Shown: positions 5,545 through 5,577 of the stretch, piece after piece
Layout of the letters: each line of letters starts with the position of its first letter
How positions within the stretch are numbered: position 1 is the stretch's first letter
DNA from: Planctomycetota bacterium
Lineage (GTDB): Bacteria > Planctomycetota > Planctomycetia > Isosphaerales > Isosphaeraceae
Reading direction: 5' to 3'
DNA length: 5,577 nucleotides
Assembly (NCBI GenBank): GCA_021807585.1
Contig: JAKBCQ010000233.1
Span: 1 to 5,577, forward strand
The notes under the pieces: generated by a model
What the model saw: only the letters and a program-made list of their open reading frames with translations
Told to the model about the DNA's origin: nothing
Database searches by the model: none
Program-made: the position numbers and the translations under genes

Positions 5545-5577
5545 GCCGGTGTGTACGAGAATAAACTATGATGATCC

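Noticed and set aside
5567..5577. ATG codons at 5568 and 5571, and TATGAT (5567-5572) as a possible -10 box
   Set aside because: Only ten bases remain, so no coding call is possible, and there is no -35-like box at the right distance.

Overview
The window is GC-rich bacterial DNA carrying four protein genes: one leaves the left edge on the minus strand, and three follow on the plus strand. I recognise no RNA gene, mobile element, CRISPR array or phage gene. The style of the Ser/Thr kinase (Hanks-type catalytic domain, one transmembrane helix, helical extracytoplasmic tail ending in a low-complexity Lys/Pro/Glu/Ala stretch) together with an M29 aminopeptidase suggests a member of the Planctomycetota. 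That is inference from protein style only; there is no rRNA or marker gene here.

Layout: (1) 1-360, minus strand: first 120 codons of an M29-family metallo-aminopeptidase whose metal-binding C-terminal half lies outside the window. (2) 361-600: 240-base divergent intergenic region with no convincing gene. It holds an imperfect inverted repeat and a pair of overlapping, oppositely directed sigma70-like promoters that share a near-symmetric -10 sequence (TATTATG / CATAATA). (3) 601-1368, plus: a 255-residue classical short-chain dehydrogenase/reductase (SDR) starting at GTG. (4) 1369-1510: gap with a GC-rich stem-loop just after the SDR stop and a candidate promoter for the next gene. (5) 1511-3655, plus: a 714-residue alpha-glucan (glycogen) phosphorylase of the DUF3417-containing bacterial type. 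(6) 3656-3753: gap with two hairpins. (7) 3754-5544, plus: a 596-residue membrane-anchored Ser/Thr protein kinase. (8) 5545-5577: short right end; an ATG at 5568 could open another gene but only ten bases remain.

How the genes may work together: the phosphorylase releases glucose-1-phosphate from storage glucan. The kinase directly downstream would sense something outside the cytoplasmic membrane and phosphorylate cytoplasmic targets. A link between the two is plausible from position only, and both intergenic gaps contain structures that may separate transcription units. The SDR and the aminopeptidase look like ordinary metabolic and housekeeping genes. Most of the window is conventional; the points most worth a second look are the shared bidirectional promoter, the unassigned extracytoplasmic domain of the kinase, the kinase/phosphorylase adjacency, and the over-representation of the palindrome CGATCG.
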